From positions 1 to 57,994 of the IMG/VR virus record IMGVR_UViG_3300034190_001214: a stretch of DNA of 57,994 bases, one strand, 5' to 3'. How positions within the stretch are numbered: the first letter of the stretch is position 1; the number at the start of each line of letters is the position of its first letter. The DNA is from a virus. The notes beneath the pieces are model-generated. The model saw nothing but the letters and a program-made list of their open reading frames with translations. It was not told the origin of the DNA and did not search any database. Position numbers and translations under genes: made by a program. This document shows positions 48,986-57,221 of the stretch, one piece after another.

Positions 48986-49474
48986 TTATCCTGTTATCTC
49001 CATTAATGTTATTGTTGATGATGCTCTTCCTATATCTACACTATCACCATCAGTAACACTTCTATTAACATAGTATGTACCACCATTACTTCTAACTTGA
49101 ACTTTATAAGTTAATGCTGATGTACTAGATGGAGAATCTAAAAGTTGAAAACTATGTGTTTTCATAATATTACCATCATTAAATTGATAGAAATTTCCAA
49201 AGGTACATTGTAGTCTTGAACCATCAGCATCACCCAAACCTAAATCAGTTGAATCTCGTACTATTTTTAACCATGTATTTGATGTAGTATGAGCACCACT
49301 CATATTAACATTAACTAAAATTTTTGATGATGTAGATGATGGTGTGATTGCAGCAGATAAACCACTATCGTTCCATGCTGCTGCACCTGCACTCGCCGTT
49401 GTGTCTGTCTTAATTGAATTTACAACTTGTATTATTTTACCTGCGTATGTTCCTAATTCTCTCGCTTTAGTCAT
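48986..49474 (-). CDS. Tail-fibre/adhesin protein (marine fibre module)
   Basis: A 162-residue adhesin sharing its module with 8082-8636 and 35309-35869: IIQVVNSIKTDTTASAGAAAWNDSGLSAAITP, KILVNVNMSG, HSFQLLDSPSSTSALTYKVQVRS and a terminal TITLMEITG. It is coupled by TAATG to the small gene upstream. Base composition is of the TGCA-containing type seen in other exchanged fibre genes. Confidence 0.65.
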   Translation of the reverse strand: MTKARELGTYAGKIIQVVNSIKTDTTASAGAAAWNDSGLSAAITPSSTSSKILVNVNMSGAHTTSNTWLKIVRDSTDLGLGDADGSRLQCTFGNFYQFNDGNIMKTHSFQLLDSPSSTSALTYKVQVRSNGGTYYVNRSVTDGDSVDIGRASSTITLMEITG

Positions 49475-49653
49475 TATTCACCACCACCATTATCTATAAC
49501 TGTATTGCCATCAGCAATCCATTCTTGGATGTCACGATAATCACTATTGTCTGAATCTAATGGAACATGACTAGTTTTACCATTATCAACAATGACATAA
49601 CCTATGTGTTCTCCATCATAATATGTTTTTGTTACTGATGTAAAATTTCTCAT
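49474..49653 (-). CDS. Small fibre-cluster protein
   Basis: A 59-residue frame whose start overlaps the stop of the receptor-binding gene (ATGA) and whose stop overlaps the next start (TAATG). It reads MRNFTSVTKTYYDGEHIGYVIVDNGKTSHVPLDSDNSDYRDIQEWIADGNTV. The VPLD-x-DN-x-DYR-x-IQEWIA-x-GN motif recurs in small proteins beside marine phage fibres. Likely a structural or chaperone accessory. Confidence 0.65.
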   Translation of the reverse strand: MRNFTSVTKTYYDGEHIGYVIVDNGKTSHVPLDSDNSDYRDIQEWIADGNTVIDNGGGE

Positions 49654-50660
49654 AATTCTGCCTCTGCTGTATGATGTCCATACATTTCTCTTTCTGCCGT
49701 ATTAATATAAAATGAATAATGATGTGTTGATAGTAAAATTACATTTGGTGAAGATGCTGGTGATTGTAGGTTTCCAGTTGCTCCAGCATCATTATAAAAT
49801 GTCATTGTTGGAGTTGCTCTCATTTGTGTTTGTAAAGTATAAGAACCACCTTTGTTAATAGTATCATTATTACCACCTATTAAATAATAATATCTATTTG
49901 TACTACTTGCATTTCCAACTGGTGTCCCTTGTGCATAAGATTTTTGAAAATATCTTTGACATGAAACTAATTCTTCACCAAAAGGTCTGTGTTCAAAATC
50001 AGATGCTGTGCTTCCTAATTCTAATTGCACATTCGTAATATATAAAAAATCTCCTGCTGTTGTATCAGTTACATCTGACCAAATAAAAATTATTATGTTC
50101 TTTGCACCAGATGTATCAACTGTTCCACTAACTGAATATTTAGCCCAGCTAGTTGTTACATTTAAATTTGCTGGTGTGTTTTCATAAGTAGCATTTGTAA
50201 TTAATGTTGGGTTTGTATCTTCAGCTCCCCATGCAGATATAATATCACTTGTTACTGAATCTGCTGTGCCATCCCAAGCTACTATTGCTGCTTTAACATT
50301 ATCTAGTTTTGTTGTTGCAGAAACTTTTGCTTCAAATGAAAGTGTAACAGTATTTCCTATTAACCCCGAGCAATTCTTATTTTCAATAATTTGTGCTATA
50401 CCAAATTTTTTGTTTACAGTTTCTACATCTAAAGCAATTGAGTTTAAAGCAGTAGATGGAACTTCTGTTGATTGTGTAACATCTATAATATCATTACCAT
50501 CTGAAAGAATATAAAATCTATCTAGTGTATAAGCATCATCATTATTACTTCCAGATGTAAAGCTAGTATTTCTTTGTGCTACTTGCATATTACCATTAAT
50601 AATATGATTTCTTCTACCAGGATTGTCTAAAACTGATGAGATTACTTTTTGTATTGCCAT
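49650..50660 (-). CDS. Receptor-binding tail-fibre protein with carbohydrate-binding-like domain
   Basis: A 336-residue probable host-recognition protein. Seen: RRNHIINGNMQVAQRNTSFTSGSNNDDAYTLDRFYI (the fibre-type NGNM...QR...DR opening), LIGNTVTLSFEAKVS, WAKYSVSGTVDTSG, FLYITNVQLELGSTASDFEHRPFGEELVSCQRYFQKSYAQ. This layout is a jelly-roll/CBM-like module used by many phage fibre tips, with a variable C-terminal end. The DNA lacks TGCG/CGCA almost completely, in contrast with neighbouring genes, suggesting recent replacement. Confidence 0.75.
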   Translation of the reverse strand: MAIQKVISSVLDNPGRRNHIINGNMQVAQRNTSFTSGSNNDDAYTLDRFYILSDGNDIIDVTQSTEVPSTALNSIALDVETVNKKFGIAQIIENKNCSGLIGNTVTLSFEAKVSATTKLDNVKAAIVAWDGTADSVTSDIISAWGAEDTNPTLITNATYENTPANLNVTTSWAKYSVSGTVDTSGAKNIIIFIWSDVTDTTAGDFLYITNVQLELGSTASDFEHRPFGEELVSCQRYFQKSYAQGTPVGNASSTNRYYYLIGGNNDTINKGGSYTLQTQMRATPTMTFYNDAGATGNLQSPASSPNVILLSTHHYSFYINTAEREMYGHHTAEAEL

Positions 50661-50806
50661 TCTTTACTCTCTTTTAAACTTTTTTTATAATCATTATAAA
50701 AACTTTCATTTGTTAACTTAGATATTCTTTCTTTTAATTCTATAATAGTAGATTCTAAAGTATTCATTCTTGTATATAAAATATTAATTCTATCTTTGTC
50801 TGTCAC
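50642..50806 (-). CDS. Small helical protein in the fibre operon
   Basis: A 54-residue frame from a GTG at 50806 to a TAA at 50642-50644, overlapping the next start by 19 nt. It reads MTDKDRINILYTRMNTLESTIIELKERISKLTNESFYNDYKK, a coiled-coil-like helix. A near-late box AATAAATA (50809-50816) lies directly before the GTG. Short proteins with the T-x-KDRI...LE...LKERI style are common in phage fibre operons. Moderate support. Confidence 0.5.
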   Translation of the reverse strand: MTDKDRINILYTRMNTLESTIIELKERISKLTNESFYNDYKKSLKESKEWQYKK

Positions 50807-50814
50807 AATATTTA

Positions 50815-51321
50815 TTATGTTGGTTTGGTTATTACAACAACACCATTAACCTTAACATCTCCATAATTACCATCAAAGGTAATATTTCTTGGTTGTTCTT
50901 CAGAGTAAGTAGTAGGAATATTTCTTAATGCAGTCCTATATGTAGCCCACTCTGTTTTTTTTGCGTCTGTTAAAGGACTATCTGAACCTTGTGTCCAATC
51001 AGAGTCTTTTAATAAAGTACTTCTTGTTCTTCTGATTCTATCCCATGAATTTGCCCAATTACTTTTTTTATTTTCATCTGCGGTTACTTCTGCGTTTCTA
51101 ATTTCATCAAATTTATTGGAAAAAATTGTTTGTTCATTATTTGTTGGAAGTCTAGTTCCCCCATTGTTTATAAATTCTACTTGATTAATAGAAGAATTTT
51201 CTGTATCAAATTGAAACGCATGATATTCTGTATAGTCAGTCCAAAAAGAATTATCATCAACATGAACTGCGATACCATTTTTAATAATTGTTTTATCTGG
51301 GACAATAACTGTTAATCTCAT
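50815..51321 (-). CDS. Phage tail assembly chaperone (PF16778-like)
   Basis: A 168-residue protein. Its C-terminal half holds the assembly-chaperone signature WDRIRRTRSTLLKDSDWTQGSDSPLTDAKKTEWATYRTALRNIPTTY (R-x(4)-LL-x-SDW...P...WA-YR-ALR-IP), typical of Phage_tail_APC. The N-terminal half is a beta domain (FWTDYTEYHAFQFDT). It follows the collar-domain gene, so it probably helps fold one of the adjacent fibre proteins. Confidence 0.78.
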   Translation of the reverse strand: MRLTVIVPDKTIIKNGIAVHVDDNSFWTDYTEYHAFQFDTENSSINQVEFINNGGTRLPTNNEQTIFSNKFDEIRNAEVTADENKKSNWANSWDRIRRTRSTLLKDSDWTQGSDSPLTDAKKTEWATYRTALRNIPTTYSEEQPRNITFDGNYGDVKVNGVVVITKPT

Positions 51322-51330
51322 ATCATACCT

Positions 51331-51855
51331 CTATGTTTTAATCATAAAATTTAATGCAATATATGGTTGAAGAACACTAACTGAATTACCACTTCCTGTA
51401 TTATTAGCTCGATATCTTGCGTCTTCTGAAGAAGCATCTCTTGCATCATCTCCAGTACCATATTTATTACCATCAGCACCTTCTGGACATTGTACTAATC
51501 CTAAATCACCAGCGAATGCACCACTACCAGAAGTAATAGTGTGACCATGCGCAGGTAACTGTGCGGTTGAAATAGTAACTGAAGCCGCTCCACCAGTTGA
51601 GGCGAGAGCATATGTACTACTTTTACCTATAGGTATTCTATCCTCTAAGTCTGGTAATCCAAAAGTACTTGAACCATCACCACTACCATAAGTAGTTCCA
51701 ATCACCGCAAACAATGCTGCGTATGTTGTTCTTGATACATTAGACCCATCACAAACTAAAAAACCAGTTGGTATACTAGCAGTAGTCCATTCAACAATAG
51801 TTCCTGTTTCAATTCCGCTACTTACTTGTGGTTTATCTGATGAATATGTTGCCAT
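51331..51855 (-). CDS. Tail-collar domain fibre protein (gp12-like)
   Basis: A 174-residue protein with the Phage_Tail_Collar domain: GTIVEWTTASIPTGFLVCDGSNVSRTTYAALFAVIGTTYGSGDGSSTFGLPDLEDRIPIG. Downstream is QLPAHGHT, whose two His could bind a metal as in T4 gp12, and a terminal SVLQPYIALNFMIKT, the usual end of collar-type short fibres. Short compared with T4 gp12 (527 residues), so probably only the collar/receptor tip. Confidence 0.85.
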   Translation of the reverse strand: MATYSSDKPQVSSGIETGTIVEWTTASIPTGFLVCDGSNVSRTTYAALFAVIGTTYGSGDGSSTFGLPDLEDRIPIGKSSTYALASTGGAASVTISTAQLPAHGHTITSGSGAFAGDLGLVQCPEGADGNKYGTGDDARDASSEDARYRANNTGSGNSVSVLQPYIALNFMIKT

Positions 51856-51861
51856 CTTATT

Positions 51862-53817
51862 CTATACCTCTGTATATCTCCATCCATTAGTTGAGTTATA
51901 ATAAACTAATGAAAATGCTGCACTGTCTGTACTCACTGTTAAGTCTTCTGCGTTTCCATTTATTTTTTGACTGTTTCTTCCAACAGTAATATTATTTGTT
52001 CCCGAATTTCCAGCCGCGTCAATAAGTCTTACTTCATCTCCAAGACTTGGGGATGCAGGAAGAGTTATCGTGACTGCTGCGCTTGATACATCAATTAAAT
52101 ATGCGCCACCTGCGACTGCGGTAAAATCTGAAGTTTTATTTTCCCAAGCTCTTCTTGCGAACAACTCACTTTTATCTATTTTCGCATATCCTATCGCATT
52201 ATCTGATACAGAACCAACAGTTGTTTGAAGTCCTAAGTGTAACGCACGAAGGGTTGAATCTGTCGCTGGTGCGGCAGACATAGTAAGTGTTGTTCCACTT
52301 ACACTATACGCACTAACTGGTTGAACGATACCATCAACTGTAACTAATATTGCGTTTGTATTTGGTGGTATCTGTGAAAGAGTAAATGCGGTTGTTGAAT
52401 TATCTCCAGTAAATTTATCTTCTGTAAATGTTTTTAATCCAGTAGCAAGTTTATTTGATGTTACCGCTCCATCTGTTATACTCGCAGATGAACCCGTAAA
52501 TCCTAAATGTAAAACTCTAATTGCTGCGTTGAGTGGTGGTGCGGTTGTAAATGTTAAAGTTGTTGAACTAACACTATAGTTTCCTGCAGGTTGAATAACA
52601 CCAGAGACACTAACTAAAATTGAAGTATCACTTGGGGGTGCGACAGACAGAGTAAATGTTGTGTCAGAACCATCTCCTGTAAATGTGTCTTCTGTAAATG
52701 TTTTTAATCCACTATCAAGTTTCGCACTTGTAACAGAACCATCAGAGATACTACTCACAGAAGCGGTAAATCCTAAATGTAAAACTCTAATCGCGACATT
52801 ATTGGGTGGTGCGGTTGTAAATGTTAATGTAGTAGAACTAACACTATAGTTTCCTGCAGGTTGAGATACACCATCTAAAAATACCATTATTGAAGTATCA
52901 CTTGGTGGTGCGACTGATAAAGTAAATGTTGTATCAGAACCATCCCCTGTAAAAGTATCCTCTGTAAAAGATTTTAAACCAGTATCAAGTTTTGCGGCTG
53001 TAACTGTACCATCACCTGGTGTTCCTATATCTTGAGTATCAATAGCGATAATATAATCAATCACATCATCTGAAGAAAGTGATTCAGTAAATGTAATTGT
53101 TGAACCAGATATACTGTATGCGTCTACAGGTGCCTGTGTAACACCATTAACACTTACGATTGTACCATTTGTAGTTGCGCTTGTAAACGCAGATGAACTA
53201 ACATTTAAAGTATATGCGGTACTACCATCAGTAGTAATCGCATCCATTTTTGTAAAACTACTAGTTACAGAAGCGAATGATAATGCTGCACTTCCATCTG
53301 TTTTTAAAAACTGTCCTGCACTTCCATCTGAGTTTGGAAATGATAAACCATCTAAAACGACATTACCACTACCATTTGGAGTGATTGTAATATTACCATT
53401 GGCCCCATCCAGTATTGATATAGTACCAGAATTAGTTCCATTATTTGTATTAAGAATTAAGTCGCCTGTACCTTGTGTGGTTATAGTTGCGTTCGCATTG
53501 TTATCACCAACTTGAACTGTATCAGCGCCAAGATTTATATCCCCTGTTCCGTTTGGAATAATATCAATATCTGCGTTTGATGTTGATACTATATCATTAC
53601 CATTTAAATCTAAATTTCCACCAAGTTGAGGAGATGTATCATCTACAACATCACCAATACCACTTGCGTTCGCAAGTTCAACGATACTATCATCAGATTT
53701 ACGAATAAAGATTTTTTGGTCGGTAATATTTACCGCTATTTCACCAACTTCAATATCACTTGTGCCTGGTGTGGAACTAGAGGTTTCACTTCTTTTTGGT
53801 TTTATTCTAACGCCCAT
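51862..53817 (-). CDS. Long tail-fibre protein with three tandem ~90-residue repeats
   Basis: A 651-residue fibre protein. The N-terminus (MGVRIKPKRSETSSSTPGTSDIEVGEIAVNITDQKIFIR) is a virion-attachment domain typical of marine phage fibres. The centre has repeated units of type TFTEDTFTGDGSDTTFTLS ... VLHLGF ... SVTSAKLDSGLK (about 90 residues, nt about 52190-53000). The C-terminus (YLIDVSSAAVTITLPASPSLGDEV, ITVGRNSQKINGNAEDLTV, NGWRYTEV) is the domain shared with 32679 and 35871. Probably a long fibre shaft with a trimeric tip. Confidence 0.75.
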   Translation of the reverse strand: MGVRIKPKRSETSSSTPGTSDIEVGEIAVNITDQKIFIRKSDDSIVELANASGIGDVVDDTSPQLGGNLDLNGNDIVSTSNADIDIIPNGTGDINLGADTVQVGDNNANATITTQGTGDLILNTNNGTNSGTISILDGANGNITITPNGSGNVVLDGLSFPNSDGSAGQFLKTDGSAALSFASVTSSFTKMDAITTDGSTAYTLNVSSSAFTSATTNGTIVSVNGVTQAPVDAYSISGSTITFTESLSSDDVIDYIIAIDTQDIGTPGDGTVTAAKLDTGLKSFTEDTFTGDGSDTTFTLSVAPPSDTSIMVFLDGVSQPAGNYSVSSTTLTFTTAPPNNVAIRVLHLGFTASVSSISDGSVTSAKLDSGLKTFTEDTFTGDGSDTTFTLSVAPPSDTSILVSVSGVIQPAGNYSVSSTTLTFTTAPPLNAAIRVLHLGFTGSSASITDGAVTSNKLATGLKTFTEDKFTGDNSTTAFTLSQIPPNTNAILVTVDGIVQPVSAYSVSGTTLTMSAAPATDSTLRALHLGLQTTVGSVSDNAIGYAKIDKSELFARRAWENKTSDFTAVAGGAYLIDVSSAAVTITLPASPSLGDEVRLIDAAGNSGTNNITVGRNSQKINGNAEDLTVSTDSAAFSLVYYNSTNGWRYTEV

Positions 53818-53870
53818 TACAACTTACTTATTCTCCTATACAATATTTAGTGTGGTTTAAACAGTCTGTA

Positions 53871-56537
53871 TTAGAATGTTCCACCATCAACTGATGTTGA
53901 CCAAGAGATAGTATCGCTTGATGAAGTGTATAATAATATACCATCGTTTGAACCACCACCATCTAATGCACTGATTGTATTCGCAGAGTTTGCGATGATA
54001 ACCGAACCTTTTGCTGCGGCGGTTAATCCTGTTCCACCATTACCAACTGGTAATGCTCCAGTTACCTTTGCGGTAAGGTCAATTGAACCCGCTAACATTG
54101 CGTTTGTAATACCACTCGCCTTTACTCTAAGTGCGTCAGAATTTATTTCAATAGAAGAATCATCAACTCCAACTGAAAGTGTGTTTCCAGATTTCGCCAG
54201 ACCAGCACCTGCTGATATTTGACCTGCTCCAGAGAACTGTTCTACAGTTAGGTTTGTAGTACCCATAGTTGGTGAACCATTATGTGTGAACACATAACCA
54301 TTGTCTGCGTTTGCAGTACCTTCTTCTACAAATACGAAACTACCACCTGTTAACTCTGCTGCGGTATCTGCGTCAGTTGCCCTTGTAAGAACATACGCTG
54401 CGCTACCACTACCAACAGTTGTAACTGTGTATATACCATTGTGTGCGGTAGTTGATTGGTTCTTAACAAGAACTCTATCACTTGTACTAAGTGTAACACC
54501 ATCTAATGTTATCGCTCCATTTGAACCTGCGGTAAGTGTTGCGCCTACTCCAGATGAACCATTACTATAACTTGGACTGTTTCCGAGTGCGTCAGTAGTT
54601 GCGGCTTTAACTGAACCTTTAACATCTAATCCATTTGCGACACTATCCACATACGCCTTTGTTGCTGCGTCCTGTGCGCTTGATGGGTCAGTAACACTTG
54701 TAATCCTAGAAGAATTAACATCAACTGTTCCAGAACCATTAGGGTCTAATGTAAGGTTTCCATTTGAGTTTGTTGTTGAAATTGTATTACCATCTATTGT
54801 GATATTATCAACATCAACAGAAGTTAATCCATTTAAGTCTGTGATTGTATCACCAAGTGATGTATCATCAGAACCAATTGTAATACCATCATTCGCAAGT
54901 TTTGCGTTTGCGATTGAACCCGCTAGTTCATCATTGTTAACACCACCATTTTTAATTGTTACGGCTCCAGATGATACTGCGAAGTTATCTGAACTAAATG
55001 AGGCGACACCCTTATTAGATGTACTTGCGTCCTCACCTGCGATAGTAATTTCATCATCTGATACTGTTGTATCAATACCTTCACCACCAGTAAATGTTAG
55101 TGTACCACCAGTTGAGAATGAATCATTACTTCCACTATCTGCTGCGAGTGTAAAAGTACTTGTTATTGAACCAAATGATAAGACTCCAGAACCATTTGTT
55201 TTTAGAAACTGTCCTGCACTTCCATCAGCACTTGGGAAATCAAATGCGACACCATTAGATGTAAATATAAGATGTCCACCATCTGATGAAATAGATTCAT
55301 TTGCGTCATGGAATTGTAATGTAGGTGTTCCACCAGAATCTTGTAAAAGTAATCCTGTATCAGCGACATGAGTTAATGTAATCTCATTGTCTGCGCCGAA
55401 CTTAATTATAGAAGCGTCTGTACCTAATTCTAAATCGTGATTTAAGATAAGTGTACCTGCGTCACTACCATCGAATGTGGCCATAGTGATATCTGCGGTA
55501 TTGTCTGTTCCTTTGATGATAACATCTGAATCATTCGCCGCGGCGTCTATTGTGATATTACCAGATGATGTTGTTATGTTAACTGCTCCATCACCACTAG
55601 TAATATCATCTGCTGCGATTGCGGTTGCGGTAACTCCACTAAATGATAATGTTCCAGAACCATTTGTTTTTAGGAACTGTCCATTTGACCCATCTGAAGA
55701 AGGGACTGTGAATGCAGTTCCACCAGATGTTAAGATTAAATTACTACCATCTGAAGATACAGATTCGTTTGCGTCATGTAACTGAAGTGTTGGTGAACCA
55801 CCACTATCTGCGAGTAATAATCCTGTGTCTGCTACATGAGTTAATGTAATTTCATTATCAGCACCAAACTTAATTATTGAACCATCTGTTCCTAATTCTA
55901 AATCATGGTTCGCGATTAATGTACCTGCGTCAGAACCATCGATAGTTAAGAATGTTGTATCTGAACTACCATCTGTTCCTTTAAAAATAATATCAGTATC
56001 ATTACCTTGTGCGTCTATCGTAATATTACCAGCGGTTGTTGTTAAGGTTGCTGCTGCATCACCTGCGGCGATATTATCTAATGCGGGTGTTTCATCTGCG
56101 AATGATAATGTACCACTTGCGTTTGTTTTTATAACCTGTCCAGAACTACCATCTGCGGTTGGTAAAGTAAATGTTACACTTGCGGCGAGTGAGTTACCCG
56201 CTTTTAAACCAATGAAGTGAGTACCATTTGTTGTACCTTCATTTAATTTTAAAGTACCACCAGTACTACTATTATTACCAATAAGAAGTTCATCGACCGC
56301 TTTGTTTGAATCTACAACAACTGCAGAACTTGCGGTAAGTGTACCTGCGACATGGTCTAACATATCGGAGAAATATTGTCCACCGATTACATTAACCGAA
56401 CTACCATCTCCTATGAAAAGTCTATCGCCGTTATTCGCCTGTGTACCAGTACCATGTGTATATCCTAATTCACCATCTGCGAGTGAGGATGGAGCAGTTG
56501 TTCCAGTACTTCTTTTTATCTGTAATGTTACTGCCAT
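53871..56537 (-). CDS. Large tail-fibre protein with internal repeats
   Basis: An 888-residue fibre. N-terminus MAVTLQIKRSTGTTAPSSLADGELGYTHGTG...NGDRLFIGDG is a standard phage fibre head-binding type. Two long repeats follow (NITIDA...GTD...LELGTD-x-SIIKFGADNEITLTHVADTGLLL...NGQFLKTNGSG; nt about 55640-56100 and 55170-55640). Near residue 625 comes DPSSAQDAATKAYVDSVANGLDVKGSVKAATTDA, a phage-fibre domain, and the end is a short VDGGTF. It is the largest candidate for the proximal or long fibre. Confidence 0.78.
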   Translation of the reverse strand: MAVTLQIKRSTGTTAPSSLADGELGYTHGTGTQANNGDRLFIGDGSSVNVIGGQYFSDMLDHVAGTLTASSAVVVDSNKAVDELLIGNNSSTGGTLKLNEGTTNGTHFIGLKAGNSLAASVTFTLPTADGSSGQVIKTNASGTLSFADETPALDNIAAGDAAATLTTTAGNITIDAQGNDTDIIFKGTDGSSDTTFLTIDGSDAGTLIANHDLELGTDGSIIKFGADNEITLTHVADTGLLLADSGGSPTLQLHDANESVSSDGSNLILTSGGTAFTVPSSDGSNGQFLKTNGSGTLSFSGVTATAIAADDITSGDGAVNITTSSGNITIDAAANDSDVIIKGTDNTADITMATFDGSDAGTLILNHDLELGTDASIIKFGADNEITLTHVADTGLLLQDSGGTPTLQFHDANESISSDGGHLIFTSNGVAFDFPSADGSAGQFLKTNGSGVLSFGSITSTFTLAADSGSNDSFSTGGTLTFTGGEGIDTTVSDDEITIAGEDASTSNKGVASFSSDNFAVSSGAVTIKNGGVNNDELAGSIANAKLANDGITIGSDDTSLGDTITDLNGLTSVDVDNITIDGNTISTTNSNGNLTLDPNGSGTVDVNSSRITSVTDPSSAQDAATKAYVDSVANGLDVKGSVKAATTDALGNSPSYSNGSSGVGATLTAGSNGAITLDGVTLSTSDRVLVKNQSTTAHNGIYTVTTVGSGSAAYVLTRATDADTAAELTGGSFVFVEEGTANADNGYVFTHNGSPTMGTTNLTVEQFSGAGQISAGAGLAKSGNTLSVGVDDSSIEINSDALRVKASGITNAMLAGSIDLTAKVTGALPVGNGGTGLTAAAKGSVIIANSANTISALDGGGSNDGILLYTSSSDTISWSTSVDGGTF

Positions 56538-56549
56538 TGTTTAAACTCC

Positions 56550-56825
56550 TTAGAAACTACCACCACTTAAAACTATATCACCTGCGGTTGTATCAATAGT
56601 TGTTCTTGCGACAAACTTATTTGTTGAGGCTTTATATTGTAATAATGCGCCATCGTTTAATGTTGATACATCAACATCAGATAATGTTTGTAATGTACTT
56701 GCTGAACTTCCTGTTGGGCCTTGTGGGCCAGGGACAGTTACTCTTACAACTTGTGGTTGACTCGACTGTGCGAAACTTCCAGTAATACTTCTTGATGATG
56801 TTAAATTTGCGGTTATCGTTGACAT
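56550..56825 (-). CDS. Short collagen-like fibre connector
   Basis: A 91-residue protein with a brief collagen-type element (VPGPQGPTGSS) after a beta N-terminus (MSTITANLTSSRSITGSFAQSSQPQVVRVTV), then LQTLSDVDVSTLNDGALLQYKASTNKFVA, a phage fibre linker motif. Such proteins are usually hinges or adaptors in fibres. It lies between the BppU-like protein and the large fibre in one operon. Confidence 0.65.
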   Translation of the reverse strand: MSTITANLTSSRSITGSFAQSSQPQVVRVTVPGPQGPTGSSASTLQTLSDVDVSTLNDGALLQYKASTNKFVARTTIDTTAGDIVLSGGSF

Positions 56826-56834
56826 CTAATACTC

Positions 56835-57173
56835 CTATCTTGAAACACTTGGATTTACTGTTGCGACTCCCTCAACTACTCTTGTTGTTGTCGCACTATC
56901 AGAAGTTGTAATCGCGAGGTCATAAACATATCTACCCGCTTTTAACGCTCCTGTTTGTGTCGCCGTTAAACTTAAATCTATCTTTCCAGTAGTTCTATCT
57001 GCGTTAAATGCTACAGTCATAGAAGTTGCGGTTGAAGACAAATAAGTCTTACGAATTTGAGCGACTGCGGTATACCCCGTAAGGTCTAACGCACTTCCTG
57101 TACTATCGTTAACTGTAACTGTGGTACTAAAAGTTGCGTCTTGGTCAATAAATATATTTGATAGTGTCGCCAT
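56835..57173 (-). CDS. BppU-like baseplate/fibre adaptor protein
   Basis: A 112-residue beta-sandwich-like protein: FIDQDATFSTTVTVNDSTGSALDLTGYTAVAQIRKTYLSS and LKAGRYVYDLAITTSDSATTTRVVEGVATVNPSVSR. The opening resembles the N-terminal baseplate-attachment domain of BppU-type upper baseplate proteins and of many marine phage proteins next to fibres. First gene of the distal fibre operon after a late promoter. Confidence 0.65.
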   Translation of the reverse strand: MATLSNIFIDQDATFSTTVTVNDSTGSALDLTGYTAVAQIRKTYLSSTATSMTVAFNADRTTGKIDLSLTATQTGALKAGRYVYDLAITTSDSATTTRVVEGVATVNPSVSR

Positions 57174-57193
57174 CGCAAATCCTTTTTTCTAAT

Positions 57194-57201
57194 TATTTAT
57201 A
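57194..57201 (-). promoter_or_regulatory. T4-type late promoter octamer for the distal fibre operon
   Basis: Exact minus-strand TATAAATA 20 nt before the ATG at 57173, between the methyltransferase gene and the fibre operon. Confidence 0.65.
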
Positions 57202-57221
57202 AGGAATGGATAGTTAATATA

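Noticed and set aside
54799-55371. Plus-strand frames opposite the 888-residue fibre
   Set aside because: Ser/Pro/Val-rich antisense shadows produced by repetitive Gly/Thr/Asp codons of the real gene.
51862-56537. CRISPR array
   Set aside because: The repeats are long coding repeats in frame with fibre proteins, with no short repeat-unique spacer pattern. The 25-bp array at 45051 also has no spacers.
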